Source: Lunatimonas sp. (GTDB lineage Bacteria > Bacteroidota > Bacteroidia > Cytophagales > Cyclobacteriaceae). Taken from it: a DNA stretch of 64,000 nucleotides. The translations under genes were made by a program, and so were the position numbers. The DNA lies in assembly GCF_020832325.1 (NCBI RefSeq), contig NZ_JAFIEU010000043.1, forward strand, positions 62,001 through 126,000. The letters are read 5' to 3'. The notes under the pieces were generated by a model. That model was not told the origin of the DNA, made no database searches, and saw only the letters and a list, made by a program, of their open reading frames with translations. Below are positions 18,855 to 26,368 of the stretch, one piece after another; within the stretch, counting starts at the first letter, position 1; the number at the start of each line of letters is the position of its first letter.

Positions 18855-20126
18855 ATGCTTGACAGACGAATAGCTCCGGCATTTCAAATACCAGAACAAA
18901 TAGAATTACGAGAACCTGACAAACGGACTCTTTTAAACGGAGTCCCTTTGTATTTTATACACACCCCGCAGGTCGACGCTATCCGACTGGAAGTTATCAT
19001 GCCCTCGGCTGGACTTCCGCTTTCCTTAGAAAATTCACTGGTGCCTTTTTTTACGTTAAATATGCTTTTGGAAGGTACAAAGGAAATGAACTCGTCGGAG
19101 TTGGACGATTTTTTTGACTATTATGCGTCGGAAGTAGAGATACATACCGGATACGAGCAGCAGGGACTTTCTCTGTTGACTACCCGCAAGCACTTTCGGG
19201 AAGTTCTACCGGTATTTCGTTCCTTATTTACCGAAGCCACTTTTCCCGAAAAAGAACTTCAGAAGAGAAAGTCACAAAAAAAACTTACCATTAATCTTCA
19301 ATTTGATCAAACCGGTGCACGTGGCAACCAATTGATCCGCAGGGTGCTTTTTGGAGAAAACCATCCGTTTGGATATATCTCCGAGGAAACCCATGTGGAC
19401 GCAGTCACCAAAAGAGCAATCCGAGAATACTACGACCAATACTTTCGGGTTTCCCCGGAGATTTTCCTTACCGGGAATTTAGGAGATCGGGAGTTGGCGG
19501 AAATCGAGCGGTATTTTGGAGACCTTTCCTTCGACGAAGGCAAGTATTCGATGCCAGACCTTGAAACCTTCCCGGAAAAACGTCTGACAGAAATACGGCC
19601 TACCGCGGTTCAATCGAGTATTCGGTTGGGCAAAATCCTGATTCCAAAATCCAACCCGGACTTCTTTGCACTGATGATTGCGAATACTGCCCTGGGCGGG
19701 TATTTTGGTAGCCGCCTCGTTAAAAACATCCGGGAGGAGAAAGGTTTTACCTACGGTATTTCTAGTTTTCTGGGAAGCCTTAAATCTACGGATTATTGGA
19801 TGGTACTAGCCGATATCAAAATGGGCTATGCGGAGCAAACCATCGAAGAAATCTACCGAGAGCTGGAGCTGCTCTGCAGTGTACCGATGGGTGAAGAGGA
19901 GGTATCCACGATTCGAAATTATTTGGTCGGAAACCTACTTTCCCAGTTTAGTAGCCCATTTGATCTAATGACCCGCTTCAAACGAGTTCACCTACAGGGC
20001 CTAGACTATTCCTTCTATGAGAAACAGCTTCATTATATGAAGACATTTTCAGCGGAGGAAATAATGGTAAAAAGCAGCGCTTATTTCAGGCCGGACACGA
20101 TCAAAGAAGTAATTGTGGGCCCCTGA
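18855..20126 (+). CDS. M16 (pitrilysin) family homologue without the zinc-binding motif
   Basis: A 423-residue protein with the full M16 half-molecule architecture: an N-terminal peptidase-like domain (about 20-190) and a C-terminal domain (about 195-400) with LGGYFGSRLVKNIREEKG, the classic R/Y segment of M16 enzymes. The catalytic HxxEH motif is absent: the matching place is F65-F-T-L-N69 in PFFTLNMLLEGT. It is therefore probably not a peptidase by itself. Non-catalytic M16 chains are known as partners of catalytic ones, but no catalytic partner is in this window. No signal peptide is visible, so a cytoplasmic location is likely. It sits 3 bases after porV as the last gene of the por run and ends back to back with a convergent glycosyltransferase. 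Confidence 0.88.
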   Translation: MLDRRIAPAFQIPEQIELREPDKRTLLNGVPLYFIHTPQVDAIRLEVIMPSAGLPLSLENSLVPFFTLNMLLEGTKEMNSSELDDFFDYYASEVEIHTGYEQQGLSLLTTRKHFREVLPVFRSLFTEATFPEKELQKRKSQKKLTINLQFDQTGARGNQLIRRVLFGENHPFGYISEETHVDAVTKRAIREYYDQYFRVSPEIFLTGNLGDRELAEIERYFGDLSFDEGKYSMPDLETFPEKRLTEIRPTAVQSSIRLGKILIPKSNPDFFALMIANTALGGYFGSRLVKNIREEKGFTYGISSFLGSLKSTDYWMVLADIKMGYAEQTIEEIYRELELLCSVPMGEEEVSTIRNYLVGNLLSQFSSPFDLMTRFKRVHLQGLDYSFYEKQLHYMKTFSAEEIMVKSSAYFRPDTIKEVIVGP

Positions 20127-21080
20127 TTACCTTCGCCGCAGCAGGGAGAAGAGCATGGATATATCCAATCGAGACGAGGCCCACAACCGATAAAATAGCA
20201 CCTTCCAGCGCTGCATTTTTAACTCTGAAGCCAGTGACAACATTTTATCGGCGACATCGAAATTTGCCGAAGCCAATGCCTGTTTGGATTCGTACAAGAT
20301 CCGCTTCAAAAGTGCCCGGTTCTCCTCAGCGGTACGGTTCATCTTTTTGATCTTCAAAAGCACTTGATACGTGGAAGGCAGCATACGGGAAGTCCCCTTT
20401 CGATATTGATGAGCTGCAAAGGAATTCGGAAGTATCCGCTTTACCACTCCGATATTCGGATCAAAAACAAAAGGATACTTACGGGCCAATCGCACCAGAA
20501 TATCAAAATCCTCGTATACCAATTTTGTATCATATCCTCCCTCTAGCAAAAGCACATGAGTCCTAAACACCATCGAAACTGTGCTGATTGCGTATCGTTC
20601 TACTACCTCTTTGTACACATCTCCTTCCGGAACGGAACAAATAGGTTTCCCCTCCAAATTAGTGGGGTAAAAATGTTGCTGCCTGCCATCCGGATATAGT
20701 AAACTTACATTGGAAAAATAAACAGCGGCGTTGGAAGCTTCCAATCTATGAACAGCTGTAGACACATGACCCGGCAATAGTATGTCGTCTGCAGACAGAT
20801 CGATGATGTATTTTCCGCTACAGTGAGAAAGAGCCTCGTTGAAAACTCGGCAATAATTCCCTGTCTCAGCATAAAAAAAAGTCTTCACAGGATTGAAAAA
20901 ATCATGGAGCCAAATCCAATCTTCAATTACCTTCACCGAGTCGTCACTACTTCCATTATCTATTACCAAAAGTTCCAAATCCTTATATTGCTGATTCACC
21001 ACGCTATTAAGCGCCTCAAAAACATACTTCTCATGATTGAATGAGGTGCAAATGATCGAAACAAGCGGCAATTGTGACAT
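20127..21080 (-). CDS. Family 2 glycosyltransferase
   Basis: A 317-residue GT2 (GT-A fold) enzyme. The N-terminus PLVSIICTSFNHEKYVFEAL is the typical nucleotide-sugar binding strand, LLVIDNGSSDDS follows, and the acidic motif is DLSADDILLPGHV (DxD-type region). It should transfer a sugar to a surface polysaccharide or glycan precursor on the cytoplasmic face; donor and acceptor are not deducible. The chosen start is ATG 21080 (MSQLPLVSI); a longer frame to 21119 adds 13 residues without family similarity. Its stop abuts the stop of the M16 gene with no spacer. It is a single gene with no polysaccharide cluster around it. Confidence 0.9.
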   Translation of the reverse strand: MSQLPLVSIICTSFNHEKYVFEALNSVVNQQYKDLELLVIDNGSSDDSVKVIEDWIWLHDFFNPVKTFFYAETGNYCRVFNEALSHCSGKYIIDLSADDILLPGHVSTAVHRLEASNAAVYFSNVSLLYPDGRQQHFYPTNLEGKPICSVPEGDVYKEVVERYAISTVSMVFRTHVLLLEGGYDTKLVYEDFDILVRLARKYPFVFDPNIGVVKRILPNSFAAHQYRKGTSRMLPSTYQVLLKIKKMNRTAEENRALLKRILYESKQALASANFDVADKMLSLASELKMQRWKVLFYRLWASSRLDISMLFSLLRRR

Positions 21081-21216
21081 GAGGAAGCAGGAAACCACCG
21101 AATGCTTCGATTCAACCATTCATGCGAACAAAGGAGAAACTATTCGGATTATTTCAGTTCAAAGCACTAATTTAGCCAAAGCAGTGGAAAAGGAACAAAC
21201 CTAAGAGCTATTTATA

Positions 21217-21825
21217 ATGGTATTCCAAATGGAAGATACGTATTTGACGATCGCGGAGACTTCAGAGGGACTATACAAGGAAAAAGGAAGTAAATTTTTA
21301 GCTTTCGCGTATCCGGTTAAGACCGAAGAGGAGGTAAAAATGCATCTGGAAAATCTTTCCAAAAAATATTATGATGCCAGACATCACTGTTATGCTTACC
21401 TGCTGGGAGACAACCCTCCAATATACCGCGCTTACGACGATGGGGAGCCGAACCATTCGGCAGGCGATCCGATTTTGGGGCAAATCAGATCTCGAAACCT
21501 GACAGACGTCTTGGTCGTGGTGGTCCGCTACTTTGGGGGCACCAAACTGGGCGTCGGAGGACTTGTAAGCGCTTACAAAACAGCAGCTTCCCTCGCCTTG
21601 GACACTAACCGTATCCAAACAGTCATCAGAAAAGAGATCATTCGCCTACGGTATGAATATCAAGACACGGCCGAAGTCATGCGGCTGATCAATCAGTTAG
21701 AGGTGGAAATAATCTCTCAGGATTTTCGCGAATTCTGCACGGCATCACTGTCCTGCCGACTAAAAAACGTGGATATAGTGCAGGCTGAATTGAAGGCCAA
21801 TCCATCGGTCACGATCATCGATTGA
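21217..21825 (+). CDS. YigZ / IMPACT family protein
   Basis: A 202-residue protein of the UPF0029 / IMPACT family. Diagnostic segments are KKYYDARHHCYAYLLG, YDDGEPNHSAGDPILGQI and VVRYFGGTKLGVGGLVSAY, all in the N-terminal ~130 residues; the C-terminal part matches DUF1949 (about 135-200). The family is widespread, and eukaryotic IMPACT modulates translation control, but the bacterial role is not established. ATG 21217 is used; ATG 21229 (MEDTYLTI) is an equally good start. The last 11 bases overlap the convergent exonuclease gene. Confidence 0.92.
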   Translation: MVFQMEDTYLTIAETSEGLYKEKGSKFLAFAYPVKTEEEVKMHLENLSKKYYDARHHCYAYLLGDNPPIYRAYDDGEPNHSAGDPILGQIRSRNLTDVLVVVVRYFGGTKLGVGGLVSAYKTAASLALDTNRIQTVIRKEIIRLRYEYQDTAEVMRLINQLEVEIISQDFREFCTASLSCRLKNVDIVQAELKANPSVTIID

Positions 21826-22417
21826 AAAGCCCGTCCAGATATCCCTGATCACGCAACCTTATATATATCTCCAAACATGCCCAAGCATCGGTTGCCGCAT
21901 ATAGCTGCTGTTTATCGGTAAGACTATCTGCTTCCCAGTTGGAAACCTGCTCAGACTTTGAAATCCGTATGCCCAACACCATGGCGCTCAGATTTCGGAC
22001 GCCTACGTTTAAAAACCCGACCTTTTTTAGCTCTTCGTTCAAGTCGAAAAATGCCTCCGGATTAAACGACGTATCCAGCTTCTTAAGGGCCTTGAGATCG
22101 TCCCGAACCGCTGCCCCTACCTTTACCACACGGGGATTTTCCAGTATCTGCTTCACAACCTTTGGCAGACCCATGTGGTTTAGCCGCACCAGAAATGCCT
22201 TCTCTCGGGTAGCCAGTTGCAGGAGGGCAACTTGGTAGCTGACACCCTTCCGAAATGCCGGACGGGTTTCCGTATCAAAACCAATATAGGCTTGGCCGTA
22301 TAATTCCTCTACCAACTCCTCTAGCCCCTCCCGGTCTTCCACGAGTGATATTTCCCCGTCAAAGGCTCCAATTTCCAATTGATTGACTTCTTCTTTGGTG
22401 ATTTTTAAAGGTATCAT
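21815..22417 (-). CDS. 3'-5' exonuclease, DEDD family (RNase D-like)
   Basis: A 200-residue protein with the DnaQ-like exonuclease fold. The DEDD acidic residues can be placed: Exo I in YIGFDTETRPAF, Exo II in VKVGAAVRDDLKAL, and Exo III in YAATDAWACLEIY (a DEDDy type). These enzymes remove nucleotides from the 3' end of RNA or DNA with two metal ions; the length fits the single-domain ribonuclease D-like / WRN exonuclease-like group. The ATG overlaps the stop of nhaC (ATGA), so the two are translated from one message, an odd functional pairing. Confidence 0.9.
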   Translation of the reverse strand: MIPLKITKEEVNQLEIGAFDGEISLVEDREGLEELVEELYGQAYIGFDTETRPAFRKGVSYQVALLQLATREKAFLVRLNHMGLPKVVKQILENPRVVKVGAAVRDDLKALKKLDTSFNPEAFFDLNEELKKVGFLNVGVRNLSAMVLGIRISKSEQVSNWEADSLTDKQQLYAATDAWACLEIYIRLRDQGYLDGLFNR

Positions 22418-23895
22418 ACGGCAACTTCTTGTTGTATTTCTTTAAACTCCTCTTCGGAATAATAGTTAATACCGAGCTTTAAATATCCAAACAGAATCGT
22501 CATCAGTGGACTGATGAGGTTAAAAAAACAATAGGGTGCGTACGTGAGCGTAGCCACTCCCAATACAGATGCTTGCGTAGCACCGCAGGTATTCCAAGGA
22601 ACCAACACGGAAGTCACGGTAGCGCTATCTTCCAATGCCCGGCTGAGATTCTCACCTTTTAAGCCTCGCTTTCTATAGATATCGGCATACATTCTTCCAG
22701 GCACTAGGATGGCCAAATACTGGTCGGAGGTAGTGATATTGAAAAAAATACCTGTCCCGGCAGTAGCTGCTATCAATGAACCCACGGAGGTTACTTTTCT
22801 GATTACCGCCTCAGCAAGGACCCGAAGCATGCCACTTACTTCCATGATACCTCCAAATACCATGGCGCAAACGATCAGCCATACTGTATTCAGCATTCCA
22901 GCCATCCCACCCGTCACCAGCAGCTCGTTTACCACATCGTTGGAAGTGGTAATCGCTGTCTCTCCATAGAGAGAAGTCATCACTACCTGAAACGCATTAA
23001 AGGCAAATCCCATCTCTGGATTCCATGCTAAAGCAGCGATCAGCCCGGGTTGAAATATCACTGCCCAAACACCTCCCAACAGAGCTCCCACCAGTAACGT
23101 AGGGATGGCGGGCACTTTTCGGACGATCATAACGATAACCAAAAACGGCACTATAAACAACCAGCCACTAATCTGAAAATGGTCTAAAATTACCTGGCTG
23201 ATCTCATTGACTTGACCCACCGAACCCTTGGTATTTCCGGTAAACCCAATAATTCCAAAAATCACCAGTGTAATCAAAATGGAGGGTACCGTGGTTTTGG
23301 TCATGTGTTTGATATGGGTAAATAAATCGGTTCCCGCCATGGCCGGAGCCAAGTTGGTGGTATCCGAAAGTGGAGACATCTTATCCCCAAAGTAAGCACC
23401 GGAAATGATGGCCCCAGCGATAATCCCTTCCTCAAAGCCCAGGGCTTTTCCGATTCCCAAAAGTGCTACACCCACGGTTGCTACCGTTGTCCAGGAACTT
23501 CCAGTTGCTATAGAGACCACAGCACTTACCACGCAGGCAGCGAGCAGAAAAATCGTGGGATTCAATACTTGAAGCCCATAAAAAATCATGGCCGGTACAA
23601 TGCCACTTAGCATCCAAGTACCCGCCAAGGATCCAATCAACAATAGAATCAAGATGGAGGACATGGCCGCAGATATGCTTTTGATCATCCCATCCTGCAG
23701 CTTGCCCCAGGGAAAATTCAGTCGAAATACAGCCACCAAACCTGCTACACCCGCAGCCATTACCAGCACCAATTGATTAGACCCTCCGAGCCCTTCAGAA
23801 CCGAAAACCTGTATGTTTAGAATCAATAAAACGACCAGAAAAACAATCGGAAAAAATGCTTCCAGTACGGTGGGTTGCTTGATAGCTTTATTCAT
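22414..23895 (-). CDS. nhaC: Na+/H+ antiporter NhaC family
   Basis: A 493-residue inner-membrane protein with about 11-13 hydrophobic helices. Family segments include ISGAYFGDKMSPLSDTTNLA, ATGSSWTTVATVGVALLG and SVLVPWNTCGATQASVLGVA, which are typical of NhaC antiporters that exchange cytoplasmic Na+ for external protons. An in-frame ATG at 23895 gives the short cytoplasmic N-terminus seen in relatives. It is transcribed leftward and overlaps the exonuclease gene by ATGA. Upstream is a tandem 10-base repeat that duplicates a -7-like element (23921-23940). nhaA lies 134 bases further upstream on the same strand. Confidence 0.94.
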   Translation of the reverse strand: MNKAIKQPTVLEAFFPIVFLVVLLILNIQVFGSEGLGGSNQLVLVMAAGVAGLVAVFRLNFPWGKLQDGMIKSISAAMSSILILLLIGSLAGTWMLSGIVPAMIFYGLQVLNPTIFLLAACVVSAVVSIATGSSWTTVATVGVALLGIGKALGFEEGIIAGAIISGAYFGDKMSPLSDTTNLAPAMAGTDLFTHIKHMTKTTVPSILITLVIFGIIGFTGNTKGSVGQVNEISQVILDHFQISGWLFIVPFLVIVMIVRKVPAIPTLLVGALLGGVWAVIFQPGLIAALAWNPEMGFAFNAFQVVMTSLYGETAITTSNDVVNELLVTGGMAGMLNTVWLIVCAMVFGGIMEVSGMLRVLAEAVIRKVTSVGSLIAATAGTGIFFNITTSDQYLAILVPGRMYADIYRKRGLKGENLSRALEDSATVTSVLVPWNTCGATQASVLGVATLTYAPYCFFNLISPLMTILFGYLKLGINYYSEEEFKEIQQEVAV

Positions 23896-23920
23896 TAACG
23901 ACTTTTCTTATTCACCACAT

Positions 23921-23940
23921 AGATAAAGGTAGATAAAGGT
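23921..23940 (-). repeat. Tandem 10-base repeat with two -7-like boxes upstream of nhaC
   Basis: AGATAAAGGT occurs twice in tandem. Read on the - strand, towards nhaC, it gives TACCTTTA twice, 10 bases apart, each a 7-of-8 match to the Bacteroidota -7 element. No clear -33 partner is visible, so promoter activity is only possible. Confidence 0.4.
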
Positions 23941-24029
23941 AAAAAAAATATCGGTTATTCACATACTGCTTAAAATGTAGAACCGACAAATCATCCCTCC
24001 ATACCCCTACGCCGCGTGGGTACGGCATT

Positions 24030-25367
24030 TTATTTGGTTCGGTATCTGGGGTCTATTTTTACCGGCATTTGGCTTTTTAGCAGGTAATAACCCACTAATC
24101 CAGACACTATGGAAGCCAGCATGATGCCATATTTGGCCATATCAATACTGTGTGAATCTTCGAAAGCCAGCTGGGTAATAAATAATGACATGGTAAACCC
24201 TACTCCTGCCAAAGCCGCTATACCAGAGATTTGACGCCAAGTTACCTTCTTTGGTAATGAAGCGAAATTCAATTTTACCGAAATCCAACTGAAACCCAAT
24301 ATACCTGCAAACTTTCCGACTACCAGCCCTAAAAATACCCCCACCGTAACCGGATTTGCCAGATCGGTAAAAAAACTCTCCTCCACGGTCACCCCTGCGT
24401 TGGAAAGTGCAAAAAGAGGGATAACCAAAAAATACACGATTGGATGCAGGGCGCCCTCTATTTTCTGTAGCGGCGTTTGAACCTCCGCACAGATCGTCTT
24501 GATCTTTTCAATAATCCCATGCTGTTTATCCGTCGTCAATGGTCCATCTTCAGGTATTTCATCGTCAAAATGGTGCATCAACATTCGGATTTTTCGGGAA
24601 AAAAGCGACTCGTTGATTCGGCGTCTCGCCGGAATTGCAAAGGCTGCCAATACGCCCGCGATGGTAGCGTGAATACCTGATAACAAAAAGGCCCGCCAGA
24701 CTCCGATGATGCCGACAGTTGCGTAAAAAAGGGTACTCCTTACTCCCAGTTTATTTGCCACCACCATAATCGTCAAAATGATCAACCCCCAGATCAGGTG
24801 GGTAAAGGAAAGATCCACGGTGTAAAACAGCGCAATAACGAGTACAGCCACCATATCGTCTATGGTAGCAAGGGCAATCAAAAAAATCTTTGCGGAGATG
24901 GGTACATGCTTGCCGGTCATTGCCAATAGCACGAGCGCAAACACAATATCGGTAGCCATCGGAATGCCCCACCCTTGTTCAGTTGGCATGCCTTGATTAA
25001 TCGTCAGATAGATAAGTGCCGGCACCAGTGTTCCTCCGACCGCAGCAACCAAAGGGAGTGCAGCCTTTTTCCAAGACGCCAGTTCACCGACCATGATCTC
25101 CCTTTTGAGCTCAAGCCCTACCATGAAAAAAAATATCGCCATGAGCCCGTCGTTGACCCAATCATGTAGCGAATAACTTAGGTCGAACCCGTCAAACCCA
25201 ATGGTGAAATTATAATGCCAAAACGTATGGTAGCTTTCATGCCAAGGAGAATTGGCCCAAATGATAGCGAGCAGAACAGAGGAAAACAGCGCAATCCCTG
25301 CGCTGTTTTCATAGTGGATAAATCGATTGATTGGTAACAACGCCCTGTCCAGTAAGTTCTTCCTCAT
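24030..25367 (-). CDS. nhaA: Na+/H+ antiporter NhaA
   Basis: A 445-residue inner-membrane antiporter that expels Na+ in exchange for protons. The catalytic aspartates are all present: Asp140 in MATDIVFAL and the pair Asp170-Asp171 in ATIDDMVAVLVIALF, matching Asp133 and Asp163-164 of E. coli NhaA. Other hallmarks are WVNDGLMAIFFFMVGLELKR and SLFITQLAF. The length is a little above the E. coli protein (388), mainly through a hydrophilic loop around residues 260-310. ATG 25367 is preferred over the TTG immediately before it. No nhaR-type regulator is nearby. Confidence 0.96.
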   Translation of the reverse strand: MRKNLLDRALLPINRFIHYENSAGIALFSSVLLAIIWANSPWHESYHTFWHYNFTIGFDGFDLSYSLHDWVNDGLMAIFFFMVGLELKREIMVGELASWKKAALPLVAAVGGTLVPALIYLTINQGMPTEQGWGIPMATDIVFALVLLAMTGKHVPISAKIFLIALATIDDMVAVLVIALFYTVDLSFTHLIWGLIILTIMVVANKLGVRSTLFYATVGIIGVWRAFLLSGIHATIAGVLAAFAIPARRRINESLFSRKIRMLMHHFDDEIPEDGPLTTDKQHGIIEKIKTICAEVQTPLQKIEGALHPIVYFLVIPLFALSNAGVTVEESFFTDLANPVTVGVFLGLVVGKFAGILGFSWISVKLNFASLPKKVTWRQISGIAALAGVGFTMSLFITQLAFEDSHSIDMAKYGIMLASIVSGLVGYYLLKSQMPVKIDPRYRTK

Positions 25368-25468
25368 CAATTCCCTGTTTCGATTACCCCTCTATTTTGA
25401 ACACAAATTTCCGTCTTTCGACAGTTTTACGCCTCAAACCTACCATTTTTTTTAAAGCTACCCCAAAA

Positions 25469-25503
25469 AACAGGCAAAAAGGACCATCAGAAGTAAGCCT
25501 GTT
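25469..25503. repeat. Intergenic inverted repeat between nhaA and the Mpo1-like gene
   Basis: AACAGGC (25469-25475) is complementary to GCCTGTT (25497-25503), with 21 bases between. There is no following T run on either strand, so it does not look like a terminator. Its role is unknown. Confidence 0.3.
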
Positions 25504-25528
25504 GCCCTTTCAATTCAAAAAACACATG

Positions 25529-25594
25529 GATGAAATCGAGCCTGCCTACCGGCAAGGCAGGCATCTAGATAAACAGGGACAAGATGTGACCATT
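25529..25594 (+). repeat. Intergenic repeat copy 1 (shared ends with 43270-43355)
   Basis: The segment begins with GATGAAATCGAGC and ends with ATGTGACCATT. Exactly these 13- and 11-base ends, in the same order and orientation, also bound the segment at 43270-43355. The interior here is different and holds a REP-like palindrome (GCCTGCC at 25540-25546, GGCAGGC at 25556-25562). It lies between the divergent nhaA and Mpo1-like genes. Confidence 0.6.
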
Positions 25595-25647
25595 AAGATA
25601 GACACCTAAAAATATTTAGCTATATTTCGTACATAAATCCTCAGATT

Positions 25648-26127
25648 ATGAGAAAAATTGATCAGTTGCTCGAAGCCTATGGAGAAAGTCATCAGCACAC
25701 GACCAATAAGACTATTCATTGGGTCTGTGTGCCGTTAATTTTTTTTAGCATCGTAGGGCTTTTGTTCAGCATTCCTGCTGGACCGCTGCTTTGGTTACAG
25801 TTTTTGCTGGGAAATTTTGCCAATTGGGCCACATTAGTACTCGCAGTCGTATTGTTTTACTATGTTTCGATCTCTCCACCCTTGGCACTCGGGATGCTTT
25901 TCTTTTCTTCCGTTTGCTTGGCACTGGCAAATCTTGCGTCCATCCTTCTTCCTATTCCACTTTGGGCTTTTAGCTTAGCCATTTTCATTCTTGCATGGAT
26001 AGGACAGTTTTACGGACACAAGATCGAAGGTAAAAAACCGTCCTTCTTTCAAGACATACAGTTCCTGCTGGTTGGCCCGGCGTGGCTGATGCATTTCATT
26101 TACAAAAAATTCGGCTTTGCATATTAA
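25648..26127 (+). CDS. Mpo1-like / DUF962 membrane protein
   Basis: A 159-residue membrane protein of the DUF962 / Mpo1 family. The conserved metal-ligand type motif HxxxxNxxxHxxxxP is present as HQHTTNKTIHWVCVP near residues 16-30, and the second motif GQFYGHKIEGKKPSFFQD is near 128-145. About four hydrophobic helices lie between. Yeast Mpo1 is an Fe2+-dependent dioxygenase that degrades 2-hydroxy fatty acids; conservation of the His residues makes a similar reaction possible here, but bacterial members are untested. It is a monocistronic gene on the + strand, divergent from nhaA. Confidence 0.88.
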   Translation: MRKIDQLLEAYGESHQHTTNKTIHWVCVPLIFFSIVGLLFSIPAGPLLWLQFLLGNFANWATLVLAVVLFYYVSISPPLALGMLFFSSVCLALANLASILLPIPLWAFSLAIFILAWIGQFYGHKIEGKKPSFFQDIQFLLVGPAWLMHFIYKKFGFAY

Positions 26128-26293
26128 TTGGCGATAAATTCTCCGCAAGTTACAGTCTATGCCTAATTGTTAAGATTTCCCAGGCAGTTCCATTGCTGAA
26201 AAGCTATAGCCCTATAGCCAACACAAGTTGAGTGCCTATCTAGTACCGCCGCATGTACAGCTGGTCCTTCTTTGGGTGTTTGTTGACTTTCTG

Positions 26294-26314
26294 TCAAAAA
26301 AATGTATTTTTTGA
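26294..26314. repeat. A/T-rich inverted repeat upstream of the Kef-type antiporter
   Basis: TCAAAAAA and TTTTTTGA face each other across 5 bases, 55 bases before the antiporter ATG. It may be an operator or only a low-complexity palindrome. Confidence 0.25.
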
Positions 26315-26368
26315 TTTGGTTGATGTACTTTTACTGCTCCTAACCAAGTAAAAGGATATCGAAGTTTT

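Noticed and set aside
25331-25609. 92-codon frame between nhaA and the Mpo1-like gene
   Set aside because: It overlaps the start of nhaA and covers the repeat element. Composition is not protein-like.
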